DNA of 64,000 bases from Derxia gummosa DSM 723 (GCF_000482785.1 NZ_AXWS01000001.1:1-64000); one strand, 5' to 3'; shown: positions 17,036-27,437, counted from the stretch's first letter. A program made the numbers and translations. The notes: generated from the sequence alone by a model not told the origin.

Positions 17036-17847
17036 GACTTGCTGCCGCCGAGCGCGGCGTACTTGTATTCGCCGGCCAGGCTGTCGTCATAGCCGCCGCG
17101 ATCGGCCGAGGCGACGCTGTCGCGCGCGGCGCCGACGCGGCGCGTGCCACGACCCAACTCGACGCCGAGCTGCTTGAGCTTGCGGTAGAGGTGGGTGCGT
17201 TCGAGGCCGGTGCGCTCGGCCACGCGGGTCATGCTGCCGTGCTCCTTCGCAAGGTGATGCTCGAAGTACAGGCGCTCGAACTCGTCGCGCGCGTCGCGCA
17301 GCGGCTGGTCGAGGTTGACGATGGGCGCGCTCTCGATCGGCAGTGCCGGCGCGATGCTGCGCGGCAGCGGCGCGGCGGGTTGCGCATCGAACTGCACCGA
17401 GGTGAGCGCGGGGGCGCTACCGGCCAGCGACACCGGCGTGGCCACCGTGGCGACCGGCGCGGGATGCGCGACGCGCAGCATCTGGCCGCGTTGCAGACCC
17501 TTCTGCACGGCGGTGAGCAGCTTTTGCATCGTGACCGGCTTTTCGAGGAAGTCGAGCGCGCCGTAGCGCGTCGCCTCGACCGCCGTATCAATGGTGGCGT
17601 GGCCGCTCATCATGATGACCGGCATGGTCAGGAGCTGCTGCGCGCCCCATTCCTTGAGCAGCGTGACGCCGTCGCACTCGGGCATCCAGATGTCGAGCAG
17701 GACGAGGTCGATGCGTTCTTCCTGGCGGATGTCGCGCGCCTTGGCGGCGTTCTCGGCGGTGAATACAACGTGACCCTCGTCGCCGAGAATTTCCGACAGC
17801 AGTTCGCGGATCCCGATTTCGTCGTCCACGACAAGAATGTTCGCCAT
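17032..17847 (-). CDS. ntrX: NtrX-like response regulator lacking the AAA+ domain
   Basis: 271 residues from ATG 17847 (MANILVVDDE). Residues 1-120 are a receiver: VVDDE acidic pair, phosphoacceptor Asp in LVLLDIWMPECDG, MMSGHAT, and the lysine in LEKPV. A proline/alanine-rich linker (about 130-180) follows. Then comes a Fis-type helix-turn-helix (MTRVAERTGLERTHLYRKLKQLGV). The sigma-54-activating AAA+ domain that normally lies between them (GAFTGA motif) is missing, so it cannot activate sigma-54 promoters by the usual route. It follows ntrY by 58 nt and is probably that kinase's partner in nitrogen or redox sensing. The C-terminal tail past the HTH (about 35 residues) is unassigned. Confidence 0.85.
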   Translation of the reverse strand: MANILVVDDEIGIRELLSEILGDEGHVVFTAENAAKARDIRQEERIDLVLLDIWMPECDGVTLLKEWGAQQLLTMPVIMMSGHATIDTAVEATRYGALDFLEKPVTMQKLLTAVQKGLQRGQMLRVAHPAPVATVATPVSLAGSAPALTSVQFDAQPAAPLPRSIAPALPIESAPIVNLDQPLRDARDEFERLYFEHHLAKEHGSMTRVAERTGLERTHLYRKLKQLGVELGRGTRRVGAARDSVASADRGGYDDSLAGEYKYAALGGSKS

Positions 17848-17905
17848 GTAATTAGATCCTGCCGACTTCCAGAGCACCCGCCGCGCTGGCGGTGCGAAAA
17901 CTGAA

Positions 17906-20260
17906 TCAAGACTGCGCCGGAGCGAGTCTGGTGAAAAACAAGGTCACGATCGCGCCGCCGTCGTCGGCGTTGCCGGCCTCGATGCGGGCGCCGTGCTCGT
18001 CCGCGATCTTGCGGACGATGGCGAGTCCGAGGCCGGTGCCGCGAGGCTTGTTGGTGACATAGGGCTCGAAGATGCGCGCCGCGATGCGGGGATTGAAACC
18101 CGTACCCCTGTCGCGGACCTGAAGCCTGACTTCCAGCTTCCGTACCCGGTCGGACGCGGCGAATTGTAGCGCCTCGGTTTTGAGCACGATATGAGCGGGG
18201 TCGCCGTCGGGCGGCAGGGGGATCGGACCGCTTTCCGCGATGCGTGACGTGACGGCGTCCTGGGCGTTCTGCAGCAGGTTGTGGATGACCTGCCGGAGCT
18301 GGCCGGCGTCGCCGAGGATGGCGGGCAGATCGGGCGCCAGCTCGAAGCGCGCGGGCACGCCGCCGTACAGGGCGGCAACGTCTTCCACGACGCGGTTCAG
18401 GTCGACCGGTGCAAGCGTTGTCGGCGGCAGGCGGGCGTATTCGCGGAACTCGTCGACCATGTGCTTGAGCGCCGCGACCTGGGTGACGATGGTGCGCGCG
18501 CCCTTGGTCAGCACGGCGGCGTCCTCGGGCGAGAGCTTGTCGGCGAGCTTGTGCTCCAGCCGCTCGGCCGAGAGCTGGATCGGCGTGAGCGGATTCTTGA
18601 TCTCGTGCGCGAGCCGTCGCGCCACCTCGCCCCAGGCTAGCGCGCGCTGGGCGGAAAGGATCTGCGTGATGTCGTCGAACACCATGACGAGCAGCATGCC
18701 GTCGGCGGTCACGAGCCGCGAGCCGCGCGCGAGCAGGGCGAGGTCGGCGGCGCCGTCGCGCTCGATCTCGAACTGCGACTGCCACGGTTCGTGGCTGTCG
18801 GCGTGGCTCGCGAAGGCGTCGCGCACCGCGTCGGCGATGCGGTCGAGTACCGGCAGCACCGCGAGCGCCGAGCCGATGCGCAGGCTGAGCGGCGCACCGA
18901 TGATGGTCTCGGCGGCGGGATTGGCGCTCATGAGCCGCAACCGTTCATCGAACACGACCACGCCGGTCGAGATGTTGGCGAGCAGGCTCGACAGATAGGC
19001 GTTGGCACGCGCCAGTTCGGCCTCGCGCGCCTCGACCACGGCGCGCGCCTCGCCGAGCTGCGCGGTCATGCGGTTGAAGGAGTCGGTGAGGGCGGCGATC
19101 TCGTCGCGCGTGCCGGGCTCGGGCAGCGGCTTGAAATCGCCCTCGGCGACAGCGCGCGTGCCTTCGGCGAGGGCTTGCAGCGGCCGCGCGAAGCGGTTGG
19201 CGAGCAGCAGCGCAGACACCATCGCCGCAAAGGCCGCGAGCAGCAGCGTGAGCGTGAGCGCGATCGTGTAGATCTTGCGCAGGCCGTCGCGGCCGAGAGC
19301 GAGTTCGCGGTAGTCCTGGTACACGGCGGTGACGGCCTGGGCGTTATCGGCGAGGCTGGTCGGGACGTTCTGGACGATCTGGAGGTAGAGATCGTCGGCC
19401 GGCGCGACGAGGCCGCCGGTGAGACTCGCGGGCACCGGCACGATCACGCGCAGGCGCAGCGGCTGGGCGCCGGCATCGGCCGGGTCGTCGCCCTCGACGG
19501 TGGAGATCGTGGGTGTGACGCGCAGCCGCGAGAGGGTTTCGCGGCCGGGCAGGTCGGGCGCGAGCACGAGGCCACCGGCGGCGGTGGCGAGCACGCGGCC
19601 GGTGGCGGTGAAGAGCACGGCGTCGGTGGCCTGGGTCTGCTCGCGCAGGCGGTTGACGAGGGCGGCGCGGCCGGCGGGCGAGGCATCGGCCAGTTCGAGC
19701 GCGGCGTCGCGCGCCTTGTTGATCAGGTCGTTGCGCAGCGCGTCGAGCGAGGCCTGGCCGAGGCGCACGCCGGCTTCGAGCGCGGTATCGACGCGCAGGT
19801 TGAACCATGATTCAAGACTGCGCGCGAGGAACTGCACCGACACGGTGTAGATGAGCGCGCCCGGCAGCACGCCGACCAGCCCGAGCGTGAGCGCGAGCCG
19901 CGCCATCAGCCGCGCGCCGAAGCGCCGCCGCCGGTGCCGCTGCCAGAGCCGGAAGCCAAGCCATACCACCGTCGCGCCGAGCACCCCGAGCAGGCCGAGG
20001 TTGGCGTAGAGCAAATTGGTGTAGTTGCGCGTGAAGAAGGCCGAGTTGGACGCGGCGGTCACGTATAGGAAGTAGATGACGCCACCGAAGCCGGCGAAAG
20101 CGACGGCAAGGTAGCGCGCGGCGCGACGGCGCTTGGCGGCGCGGGTCGCGCGGCGGGCGGCGTCGAGGCGCGGGGCGGGCGTGGTGCCGTCGGCCTGTGT
20201 CCGGCGGGTGTCGGGCGCGGAGGAGGGCGAGGCAACGCGGGAGTCGGCGGGATCAGGCAT
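17906..20260 (-). CDS. ntrY: NtrY-type membrane sensor histidine kinase
   Basis: 784 residues from ATG 20260. After a polar N-terminus there are transmembrane segments (AVAFAGFGGVIYFLYV, LGLLGVLGATVVWLGF, LALTLGLVGVLPGALIYTV), a large periplasmic sensor region, and another membrane span (IYTIALTLTLLLAAFAAMVSALLL). HAMP (FARPLQALAEGTRAVAEGDF), PAS (LLANISTGVVVFDERLRLMSAN) and HisKA (WGEVARRLAHEIKNPLTPIQLSAERLEHKL, phospho-His in HEIKNP) domains follow. The ATPase domain shows N, G1 and G2 boxes (NLLQNAQDAV, VRDRGTGF, GTGLGLAIV). This is the standard NtrY architecture. It is followed by the AAA+-less ntrX and preceded by DUF4390 and rsmB, a known betaproteobacterial order. Confidence 0.93.
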   Translation of the reverse strand: MPDPADSRVASPSSAPDTRRTQADGTTPAPRLDAARRATRAAKRRRAARYLAVAFAGFGGVIYFLYVTAASNSAFFTRNYTNLLYANLGLLGVLGATVVWLGFRLWQRHRRRRFGARLMARLALTLGLVGVLPGALIYTVSVQFLARSLESWFNLRVDTALEAGVRLGQASLDALRNDLINKARDAALELADASPAGRAALVNRLREQTQATDAVLFTATGRVLATAAGGLVLAPDLPGRETLSRLRVTPTISTVEGDDPADAGAQPLRLRVIVPVPASLTGGLVAPADDLYLQIVQNVPTSLADNAQAVTAVYQDYRELALGRDGLRKIYTIALTLTLLLAAFAAMVSALLLANRFARPLQALAEGTRAVAEGDFKPLPEPGTRDEIAALTDSFNRMTAQLGEARAVVEAREAELARANAYLSSLLANISTGVVVFDERLRLMSANPAAETIIGAPLSLRIGSALAVLPVLDRIADAVRDAFASHADSHEPWQSQFEIERDGAADLALLARGSRLVTADGMLLVMVFDDITQILSAQRALAWGEVARRLAHEIKNPLTPIQLSAERLEHKLADKLSPEDAAVLTKGARTIVTQVAALKHMVDEFREYARLPPTTLAPVDLNRVVEDVAALYGGVPARFELAPDLPAILGDAGQLRQVIHNLLQNAQDAVTSRIAESGPIPLPPDGDPAHIVLKTEALQFAASDRVRKLEVRLQVRDRGTGFNPRIAARIFEPYVTNKPRGTGLGLAIVRKIADEHGARIEAGNADDGGAIVTLFFTRLAPAQS

Positions 20261-20304
20261 GCGGGTCGGCCAGGGCAGAGCCGAGGCAGCCGGCTCGGCT
20301 GCCG

Positions 20305-21081
20305 TCAGGCGGTGAAATCGAAGCGCGTCCAGTCTGACGCGATGTTCCAGTCGCGGCCGGTGAGCGCGTTGAGCTGGAATGGCTTGGGCAGCTGCGTGGG
20401 GTCGAGCCGCAGCCGCAAGGCGGCGCTGTAGCGCTCGCCGTGGCGTAGCAGGCCCGCGTCGCCGAGGCGCCAGTCGCGCAGGTGGCCGAGGGCGCGCAGG
20501 GCTTCGTCGAGCGAGTCGAAGCGCAGCGCGAGCGCGCCATGGCTGCCCGGCGCGCCCGCGCCGACGCTGAGCCGGTACTGGCGCGTCATCGCGTTGTGCG
20601 ACAGGCGCGCCGAGATCTGGGCCGAGACGGCGGTCTGGTCGAACCAGTACCAGCGCTTGCGCGTGACTTCGAGTTCGGTGACGAACCAAAGGGCGAGGCC
20701 GCGCTGCACCGCCTCGACGAGCACTGGCGTCAGCTCGATGTCGTGCTCGCTCTGGAGTACCCAGCCGTCGTCGTTCAGCTCAATGCGCGCGAGGCGGTTC
20801 TCGATGCCGTCGGCGCGCGCCGGACGCGGCGCGACCCCAAGGCCGCCGGCCAGTGCGGGCAGCGCGATCAGCAGCCGCGCGAGTCGGCGGCGGTCGAGAT
20901 CGATTGCCGTTGTTCCGCCGGTGCCGCGCTCATCCGTGCGGGGACGGCTCGTGGCGGCCGCGCGCGCGCGAGCCGTGTCCGCGTCACGATGCCCGGATGC
21001 GGCGGACGATGCGCTGGCGTCTTCAGCCCACGGACGGCGCGCGCTTTTCGAGCAGCGCGTGGAAGAAGCCGTCGTGGTCAT
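20305..21081 (-). CDS. DUF4390 family exported protein
   Basis: About 258 residues if ATG 21081 is the start, which overlaps the end of rsmB by 59 nt. No ATG, GTG or TTG lies between there and the hydrophobic leader RRRLARLLIALPALAGG, which probably directs export. The mature part (IENRLARIELNDDGWVLQSEHDIELTPVLVEAVQRGLALWFVTELEV, RKRWYWFD, RQYRLSVGA, DWNIASDWTRFDF) has the pattern of DUF4390, a periplasmic family found next to rsmB and ntrY in betaproteobacteria. Function is unknown. It is 44 nt upstream of ntrY and co-oriented, so it may modulate that sensor. Confidence 0.82.
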   Translation of the reverse strand: MTTTASSTRCSKSARRPWAEDASASSAASGHRDADTARARAAATSRPRTDERGTGGTTAIDLDRRRLARLLIALPALAGGLGVAPRPARADGIENRLARIELNDDGWVLQSEHDIELTPVLVEAVQRGLALWFVTELEVTRKRWYWFDQTAVSAQISARLSHNAMTRQYRLSVGAGAPGSHGALALRFDSLDEALRALGHLRDWRLGDAGLLRHGERYSAALRLRLDPTQLPKPFQLNALTGRDWNIASDWTRFDFTA

Positions 21082-22603
21082 CGGACTGGGAGCTTGCGTG
21101 GTCGGGGGTGGGAAGCATCTGGCCCGGAGCGGGCAGGCGCGCGGCATCTGCGTGCCGGTCGATGAAGCGCTTGAGCTGGAGCTCGCCTTCCTCGGGGAAG
21201 ACGGAGCAGGTGGAGACGAGCAATCTACCACCCGGTTTCAGCAGCGGCCAAAGCGCGTCGAGGATGCCCGAAGCCAGTGTTGCAAGCTGGTCAACGTCGG
21301 TTGAGCGACGTAGCCAGCGGATGTCGGCATGACGCCGCAGGATGCCGCTGGCGGTGCAGGGCAGGTCGGCGAGGATGCGGTCGAAGGGCTGGCCGTCCCA
21401 CCAGTCGGCGGGGCGGTCGGCGCTGGCGGCGCGGGTGGTGACGCGGGCGGCGCGCTCGCCGAGGCGGGCGAGGTTTTCGGCCACGCGGGCGAGGCGGTCG
21501 GCGTCGCTGTCGAGGGCGAGCAGCTCGCAGTCGGCCAGCTCCAGCAGGTGCAGCGTCTTGCCGCCGGGCGCGGCGCAGGCGTCGAGCACGCGGTCGCCGG
21601 GTTGCGGCGCGAGCAGTTCGGCGGCGAGCTGGGCGCCGGCGTCCTGGACCGAGACGGCGCCGCTGTCGAAGCCGGGCAGGGCGCCGACGGGCACCGGGCG
21701 GTGCAGGCGGACGGCGCCGGGTGCGGTGGCGAGCGCGTCGGCGCCGATGCCGGCCTCGGCCAGCCGTGCCAGATAGGCCTCGCGCGTGCCCTGGGCGAGG
21801 TTGACGCGCAGCGTCATCGGCGGCGGGCGGTTGCCGGCCTCGGCGATGGACTGCCAGTGCTGCGGATGCGCCGCCTTGAGCCGGTCCAGCCACCAGCGCG
21901 GCAGATTCCAGCGCGCTTCGGGATGGCTGCGCACGGTGTCGAGCAGCTCGGCGCGTTCGCGCAGGAAGCGGCGCAGCACGGCGTTGACGAAGCCGCGCTC
22001 GCCGGGCTTAACCGCCTCGACGGCCTGATCGACCAGAGTGTGCTCGGTGTAGGGCGCGTCGGGCTGGACCGCGAGCGCGAGCGCGACGACGAGCAGCTCG
22101 CGCAGGTGGGCGGCCGGGCGGCGCGTGGCGAGCTTGTCGAGCAGGCCGTCGGCGAGGCCGCGCTGGCGCATCGTTCGGTAGGCGATGTCCTGCACGGCGC
22201 CACGGGCGGCGGCGTCGAGCCGTGCCTCGACGGCGAGGGCAGCGAGCGCCTGCGGCAGCGCGGTGCCGGCGCGCACGCGGGCCGACAGTTCGGCGGCGAG
22301 CGCGATCTGGCCGGCGAGGGTGGAGGGATTGACGGCGGCGGTCAGGCGCGGGAGCGCGGCGTCGTGGCCCCGGGCGGGGCGGGTGTTGCTGGTGCGGGGA
22401 TGCGGAGCGGCTGGGTGCTGGTCGGCGCGGGCTTCGTCGTCGACGGCGCGGCCCGGCTTGCCGGTGGCGCGCTGGCCGGCCAGCGCGCCGTCATCGCCGA
22501 GACGGCTGTCCACAGACGACAAGCCCGCGCGGGGCGCGGGCTGGCGGGCGGGATGGCGGCGCGCTTGCGGCGCCGGCTTCTTGGGATGGACGGGCGAATT
22601 CAA
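21023..22603 (-). CDS. rsmB: 16S rRNA m5C967 methyltransferase
   Basis: 526 residues. It methylates C967 of 16S rRNA using AdoMet. Residues about 90-210 form the NusB-like RNA-binding domain ([17 protein letters not shown]). The catalytic domain shows [16 protein letters not shown], the motif IV cysteine in [18 protein letters not shown], and the motif VI cysteine in [11 protein letters not shown]. The first about 85 residues are a basic, alanine/proline-rich extension absent from the core family; an internal start would remove some of it. It overlaps htpX by 4 nt (ATGA) and DUF4390 on its other side. Confidence 0.95.
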   Translation of the reverse strand: MNSPVHPKKPAPQARRHPARQPAPRAGLSSVDSRLGDDGALAGQRATGKPGRAVDDEARADQHPAAPHPRTSNTRPARGHDAALPRLTAAVNPSTLAGQIALAAELSARVRAGTALPQALAALAVEARLDAAARGAVQDIAYRTMRQRGLADGLLDKLATRRPAAHLRELLVVALALAVQPDAPYTEHTLVDQAVEAVKPGERGFVNAVLRRFLRERAELLDTVRSHPEARWNLPRWWLDRLKAAHPQHWQSIAEAGNRPPPMTLRVNLAQGTREAYLARLAEAGIGADALATAPGAVRLHRPVPVGALPGFDSGAVSVQDAGAQLAAELLAPQPGDRVLDACAAPGGKTLHLLELADCELLALDSDADRLARVAENLARLGERAARVTTRAASADRPADWWDGQPFDRILADLPCTASGILRRHADIRWLRRSTDVDQLATLASGILDALWPLLKPGGRLLVSTCSVFPEEGELQLKRFIDRHADAARLPAPGQMLPTPDHASSQSDDHDGFFHALLEKRAPSVG

Positions 22604-23460
22604 ACCGGGTAGACCCCGCTGCGCTGCATTTCCATGAGGCGCGCGATGCGCTCCTCGGTGGACGGGTGGGTGCTGAACAGGCCCGACAGCCCGCCGCCCG
22701 AGAGCGGATTCATGATCATCATCTGCGCGGTCTCCGGATGCGCTTCGGTCGTGTGGAGCGGCATGCCCTGGGCATACCGGTGGATCTTTTCGAGCGCCGA
22801 GGCGAGCGCCTGCGGGTCGCCGCTGATCTCGGCGCCGCCGCGATCGGCCTCGAACTCGCGCGCGCGGCTGATCGCCATCTGGATCAGGCTCGCCGCGATC
22901 GGCGCGAGAAACATGACGAGCAGCCCGGCGATCGGGTTGGCCGGCCGGCCCTCGCTGTCGCGCCCGCCGAAGAACATGGCGAAGTTGGCCAGCATCGAGA
23001 TCGCGCCGGCCATGGTCGCGCTGATCGTGCTGATGAGGATGTCGCGGTGCTGCACATGCGCCAGTTCGTGGGCCATCACGCCGCGCAGTTCGCGCTCGGT
23101 CAGGATGCCGAGGATGCCGGTGGTGGCGGCGACGGCGGCGTTCTCGGGGTCGCGGCCGGTGGCGAAGGCGTTGGGCGAGGCTTCGTCGATGAGGTAGACG
23201 CGTGGCATCGGCAGACCGGCGCGCCCGGCCAGGTCGGCCACGATCGCGTAGAAGCGCGGCGCCGACACGGCATCGACCTCGCGGGCGTTGTACATCTTCA
23301 GCACCATCTGGTCGCTGTACCAGTAGCTGAAGAAGTTCATGCCGCAGGCGATCAGCAGCGCGATGAACATGCCCTGGCGGCCGCCGAGCACGGCACCGAT
23401 CGCCATGAACAGCGCGACGATGCCCGCCATGAGCACGGCGGTCTTCAGGTAATTGAACAT
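22600..23460 (-). CDS. htpX: Membrane zinc metalloprotease HtpX
   Basis: 286 residues, typical length. Two N-terminal membrane spans ([39 protein letters not shown]) precede a cytoplasmic catalytic region with the zinc motif HELAH at residues 131-135. Further membrane segments ([12 protein letters not shown] region, [20 protein letters not shown]) and the third-ligand region [10 protein letters not shown] follow. It degrades damaged membrane proteins. It overlaps rsmB by 4 nt and lies 97 nt downstream of the LysE-type exporter. Confidence 0.95.
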   Translation of the reverse strand: MFNYLKTAVLMAGIVALFMAIGAVLGGRQGMFIALLIACGMNFFSYWYSDQMVLKMYNAREVDAVSAPRFYAIVADLAGRAGLPMPRVYLIDEASPNAFATGRDPENAAVAATTGILGILTERELRGVMAHELAHVQHRDILISTISATMAGAISMLANFAMFFGGRDSEGRPANPIAGLLVMFLAPIAASLIQMAISRAREFEADRGGAEISGDPQALASALEKIHRYAQGMPLHTTEAHPETAQMMIMNPLSGGGLSGLFSTHPSTEERIARLMEMQRSGVYPV

Positions 23461-23557
23461 GAGGGACTCCTGCGTGAAAGGCGGCGCGCCTGCCCGGAAT
23501 CGCGGGCGCCCGGATTAGATGCCCCAGCCCGGCGGCCTTTCAACGTACGCAGTGGTT

Positions 23558-24298
23558 TCAATGCTGCGGAGTCAGCGCGAGTTTGCAACCAAGCGCGACA
23601 AAGCCGGCGCCCACGCCGCGCCCCAGCCAGCGCCCGAGGCCGGGCTTGCTGCCGAGGCCGCGCACCAGCCGCCCCGCCATCCAGCCGACCGCCGCGTTGT
23701 GCACCGTGCTCATGAGCACGAACACCACGCCGAGCGACAGGAAGGCCACGGCGTTGGACGGCGCGTCATGTGCGACGAACTGCGGGAAGAAGGACAGGAA
23801 GAACACCACCACCTTGGGATTGAGCAGGTTGGTGAGCGCGGCCTGGCGCAGCAGTACGGCGGTCGGCATGGCGGCCGGAGCGCCGGCGGTGCGGCCCTGC
23901 CCGAAAGCCGGAGTGGCCGCCGATGCGGCGGCGGACCGGGCGCCCGCGGTTGGCGCGGCGTGCGGGCCGGCGGCGTCGGCCATGGCTCGGTCGCTTCCGC
24001 TCGATTCGCGCGCGAACAGCATCTTCAGCCCGAGCCAGATCAGGTAGGCCGCGCCCGCGAGCTTGATCACCGTGAAGGCCGTGGCTGACGCCGCGACGAT
24101 CGCCGTCAGCCCGAAGGCCGCGAGCAGCACATGCGCGCAGCAGCCGATCGAGATGCCCAGCGCGCTCATCACGCCCGCGCGCGGCCCCTGCGCGAGGCTG
24201 CGGCCGACGATGAAGGCCGTGTCCGGCCCAGGCGTGAGGTTGAGCATCATCACCGCGACGACGAACCAGCCGAGGTCGGTCACGCCGAGCGCGCTCAT
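23558..24298 (-). CDS. LysE/RhtB family amino-acid exporter
   Basis: 246 residues from ATG 24298, overlapping the fmt stop by 4 nt. The family signature [36 protein letters not shown] is at the N-terminus. Six membrane spans can be traced, including [37 protein letters not shown] and [19 protein letters not shown]. Between spans three and four there is a roughly 50-residue alanine/serine/glycine-rich loop that normal members lack. It exports an amino acid or homoserine-lactone-like compound; the substrate cannot be read from sequence. Translational coupling to fmt is an accident of gene order in this lineage. Confidence 0.9.
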   Translation of the reverse strand: MSALGVTDLGWFVVAVMMLNLTPGPDTAFIVGRSLAQGPRAGVMSALGISIGCCAHVLLAAFGLTAIVAASATAFTVIKLAGAAYLIWLGLKMLFARESSGSDRAMADAAGPHAAPTAGARSAAASAATPAFGQGRTAGAPAAMPTAVLLRQAALTNLLNPKVVVFFLSFFPQFVAHDAPSNAVAFLSLGVVFVLMSTVHNAAVGWMAGRLVRGLGSKPGLGRWLGRGVGAGFVALGCKLALTPQH

Positions 24299-25419
24299 GC
24301 GGACTCCCGCGCGGCGCTCGTGAAGCGCATGCCGGCGCGCAAGGGATGGCCGGCGAGGAAGTCGCGCGCGGGCAGGCGCTTGCCGCCCGGCTTTTGCAGC
24401 GCGGTCACGCGCAGCGCGCCGCTGCCGCAGGCGACGAGCACGCCGTCGGCGTCGGCGGCGAGGATGCTGCCGGGAGCGGCGCCACCGGCCGTCGCGGCGG
24501 CGGTGGCTTCCGCGGGTGCGGCAATGGTCGGGTCGACATCGCCCGCCGGCACGACGGTCGCCTGCCAGAACTTGATCGCCACGCCGTCGCACTCGGCGCT
24601 CGCGCCCGGAAACGGGTCGAAGGCGCGGATGCGGCGGGCGATCACCTCGGCTGGCTCGGCGAAGTCGATCGCGGCTTCGCTCTTGGCGATCTTGGCCGCG
24701 TAGCTCACGCCGTCGGCGGGCTGGGGCACGGCCGCGAGCGTGTCAAGCCGCGCGAGCGCCTCGACGATGGCTTCACCGCCGAGCGCCGCGAGCCGGTCGT
24801 GCAGCTGTCCGGTGGATTCGTCGGCCCCGATGGACAGGCGGCGTTCGAGCAGCACGGCGCCGGTGTCGAGGCCGACGTCCATCTGCATGATCGCGATGCC
24901 GGTCTCGGCGTCGCCGGCCTCGATCGCGCGGTGGATCGGCGCCGCGCCGCGCCAGCGCGGCAGCAGCGAGGCGTGGATGTTGATGCAGCCGCGCGCCGGC
25001 AGGTCGAGCACTTCCTGCGGCAGGATCAGGCCGTAGGCGGCGACGATCATCACGTCGGCGGGGGCGGCGGTCGTGGTCGATGTCGCCGCCGAGGCCACTT
25101 CGCTACCCGCCGCTTCGGTAAGCGCCGCGCCGGCAGCGGCCGGCGGCACCGGCTTGCCGAACTCCGCCGCCAGCCGCCGCTGCGCCTCGGCGCCCTCCGC
25201 GCCGTGCTTCGGGTGCGTCAGCCGCAGCGTCTGCGGCTGGAACACTTCGATGCCGTGCTTCAGCGCGAGCGCCTTCACGGGCGAGGGTTGCAGCTTCATG
25301 CCGCGACCGGCGGGCCGGTCGGGCTGGGTGAGCACGAGCGTGATCTCGTGACCGGCCGCGATCAGCGCGTCGAGCGCGCAGGCGGCGAATTCGGGCGTGC
25401 CCGCGAAGACGATGCGCAT
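24295..25419 (-). CDS. fmt: Methionyl-tRNA formyltransferase
   Basis: 374 residues from ATG 25419 ([16 protein letters not shown]). It formylates initiator Met-tRNA with 10-formyl-tetrahydrofolate; that tRNA itself is encoded at 39316. Visible motifs are the [21 protein letters not shown] catalytic block (Asn and His) with the DTGAVLL aspartate, and the C-terminal OB-like domain ([33 protein letters not shown]). It is about 60 residues longer than typical because of two alanine/threonine-rich insertions, near residues 95-120 and about 290-310. It lies 2 nt after def. Confidence 0.96.
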   Translation of the reverse strand: MRIVFAGTPEFAACALDALIAAGHEITLVLTQPDRPAGRGMKLQPSPVKALALKHGIEVFQPQTLRLTHPKHGAEGAEAQRRLAAEFGKPVPPAAAGAALTEAAGSEVASAATSTTTAAPADVMIVAAYGLILPQEVLDLPARGCINIHASLLPRWRGAAPIHRAIEAGDAETGIAIMQMDVGLDTGAVLLERRLSIGADESTGQLHDRLAALGGEAIVEALARLDTLAAVPQPADGVSYAAKIAKSEAAIDFAEPAEVIARRIRAFDPFPGASAECDGVAIKFWQATVVPAGDVDPTIAAPAEATAAATAGGAAPGSILAADADGVLVACGSGALRVTALQKPGGKRLPARDFLAGHPLRAGMRFTSAARESA

Positions 25420-25421
25420 GC

Positions 25422-25937
25422 TCAGTCGCGTCCACCGCGTTCGCGCTGGGCCTTCTGCATCCGCGCCTTCACGCGGTTGCGCTTGAGCGGCGACAGGTAG
25501 TCGACGAAGACCTTGCCGAGCAGGTGATCCATCTCGTGCTGCACGCACACGGCGAGCAGACCGTCGGCGTCGAACTCGTGCGGCTTGCCGTCGAGACCGA
25601 GAGCGCGCACCCGCACCCGCGACGGGCGCCTGACCTCGTCGTAGTAGCCGGGTACCGACAGGCAGCCTTCTTCCCAGACCTTGAGGTCGTCGCTCGCCCA
25701 GACGATCTCGGGGTTGATGAGCACGCGCAATTCGCTCTTGTTCTCCGAGGTGTCGATGACGATGACACGCTCATGCACGTCGACTTGCGTCGCCGCAAGT
25801 CCGACGCCGGGGGCGTCGTACATGGTCTCGGCCATGTCGGTGACGAGCTGGCGGATGCGGTCGTCGACCACGGTGACCGGCTTCGCGACCTTGTGCAGGC
25901 GCGGATCGGGATATTCAAGAATGGTGAGCAGTGCCAT
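25422..25937 (-). CDS. def: Peptide deformylase
   Basis: 171 residues with all three metal-site motifs: GVGLAATQ at 44-51, EGCLSVP at 90-96 (Cys ligand) and QHEMDH ending at 138 (two His ligands and catalytic Glu). It removes the formyl group from nascent proteins and pairs functionally with fmt, 2 nt downstream. The C-terminus is basic ([20 protein letters not shown]), as is usual. It is the first gene of the minus-strand block running to ntrX. Confidence 0.97.
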   Translation of the reverse strand: MALLTILEYPDPRLHKVAKPVTVVDDRIRQLVTDMAETMYDAPGVGLAATQVDVHERVIVIDTSENKSELRVLINPEIVWASDDLKVWEEGCLSVPGYYDEVRRPSRVRVRALGLDGKPHEFDADGLLAVCVQHEMDHLLGKVFVDYLSPLKRNRVKARMQKAQRERGGRD

Positions 25938-26308
25938 GGCGGTATCGGGTGCAACGCGCGGGACGGGGATTTGATTGCCCGGTCAGGCGGTTATCGGCAG
26001 AATCTTCGACAAAAATCGCAACAAAATCGCTCGGGCGCGAACCGCATCTGGCAATTCCGCCGCTTCGGCTTCCGCTGTCTCGATATGCCTTCAGCCTTTC
26101 GCTTCATTGCTTGCGCCAGTCCTGCCGCGAGCCGCCGGACGGGCGGCTGAAGCGTGGCGGCGCCGTGCATTCATCAGTCGCCGGTGGGCGCGCGCCAATG
26201 CCGGGCGCCGCGCCAGATCCGCGTCATCTTCGATCATCCGACAACCATCGCGCGGGAAACTGCGGCCAACGCCACGCGGGCCGTCCGGCTCGCGATCCGA
26301 GGGATTGA
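25938..26308. other. 370-nt divergent control region between def and the LysM gene
   Basis: It should hold promoters for both def-fmt (minus) and LysM-dprA (plus). It is AT-richer near 25975-26060 (runs such as GACAAAAATCGCAACAAAATCG) on the def side, with one GGCAATTCC word. I see no unambiguous -35/-10 pair and no gene. Confidence 0.5.
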
Positions 26309-27433
26309 ATGAAAAAGTCTAGCACCGCGCTTCTGGGCGCCGCGCTCGCCATCGCCACCTCGCTCCAGGCCGCACCGGCGGTCGAGTACCCGGTCACGCC
26401 GCGCCAGCGCAACGTCGCCGATCAGGTGGCCCAAGCCGGCGTACCGCTGTCCGAACTCGCGCTCAATGCCCCCGACAGCTACACCGTCAAGCCGGGCGAC
26501 ACGCTCTGGGGCATCTCCGGGCTCTTCCTCAAGAGTCCGTGGCGCTGGCCCGAGCTGTGGGGCATGAACCGCGACCAGATCCGCAATCCCCACCTGATCT
26601 ATCCAGGCCAGATCCTGATGCTGGAGAAGTCCAACGGCCGCGCGCTGCTCAAGCTCGGCACGCCGGTGGGCGGCGCGGGCGGCACGGTCAAGCTGTCGCC
26701 ACACATCCGGGTGTCGGGCGCAGCCGATGGCGCGATCCCGAGCATCAATCCGCGCGACATCGAGCCTTTCCTGAACCGGCCGCTCATCGTGACCGAGGAA
26801 GGCATCGCCGCTTCGCCGCGCGTGGTCGCCACACAGGAAGACCGGGTCATTACTGGCACCAACGACATCGTCTATGTGCGCGGCATGCCGTCCGGCGGCG
26901 GCCGCAGCTGGCAGGTGTACCGCCCGGCGGCGCCGCTGCGCGATCCCGAGACCAATCGCGTCATCGCCTACGAGGCCGTGTATTGCGGCGTGGCCGACGT
27001 ATCGAGCAATGGCGATCCGGCGACGCTGCGCATCAAGGAGGCGCGCGAGGAGATCCGCGTCGGCGACCGTCTCGTGCCGACCGAATCCAGCGACTTCCCG
27101 ACCTACATGCCGCATGCGGCCAGCACCGTCATCGACGGGCGCGTGGTCTCGATCTACAACGGCGTCGATCAGGCGGCGACCGGCATGGTGATCGCGCTCA
27201 ACCGGGGCGCGGCCCAGGGCGTGGAGCGCGGCCATGTGTTCCGCCTGCTCAATTACGGCGGCTACATCGTCGATCGCACCGCGGCCAACGGCGGCGAGCG
27301 CGTGCGCCTGCCCGACGAGCCGGTCGGCGACGTGTTCGTGTTCCGGGTGTTCGAGAACATCAGCTACGGCCTGATCCTGCGCTCGACCAATACGACGCGC
27401 ATCGGCGACCGCTTCGTCTCCAAGCTCGACTGA
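26309..27433 (+). CDS. Exported LysM-domain protein
   Basis: 374 residues with a cleavable signal peptide (MKKSSTALLGAALAIATSLQAAPA). A LysM peptidoglycan-binding domain spans about residues 53-108 (YTVKPGDTLWGISGLFLKSPWRWPELWGMN...IYPGQILML), followed by a conserved C-terminal region of about 250 residues without catalytic motifs. GAGGG precedes the ATG. It is the standard betaproteobacterial neighbour of dprA, which starts 4 nt after its stop, and it lies divergent from def. It probably binds the periplasmic cell wall; its precise role is unknown. Confidence 0.9.
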   Translation: MKKSSTALLGAALAIATSLQAAPAVEYPVTPRQRNVADQVAQAGVPLSELALNAPDSYTVKPGDTLWGISGLFLKSPWRWPELWGMNRDQIRNPHLIYPGQILMLEKSNGRALLKLGTPVGGAGGTVKLSPHIRVSGAADGAIPSINPRDIEPFLNRPLIVTEEGIAASPRVVATQEDRVITGTNDIVYVRGMPSGGGRSWQVYRPAAPLRDPETNRVIAYEAVYCGVADVSSNGDPATLRIKEAREEIRVGDRLVPTESSDFPTYMPHAASTVIDGRVVSIYNGVDQAATGMVIALNRGAAQGVERGHVFRLLNYGGYIVDRTAANGGERVRLPDEPVGDVFVFRVFENISYGLILRSTNTTRIGDRFVSKLD

Positions 27434-27437
27434 GCCG

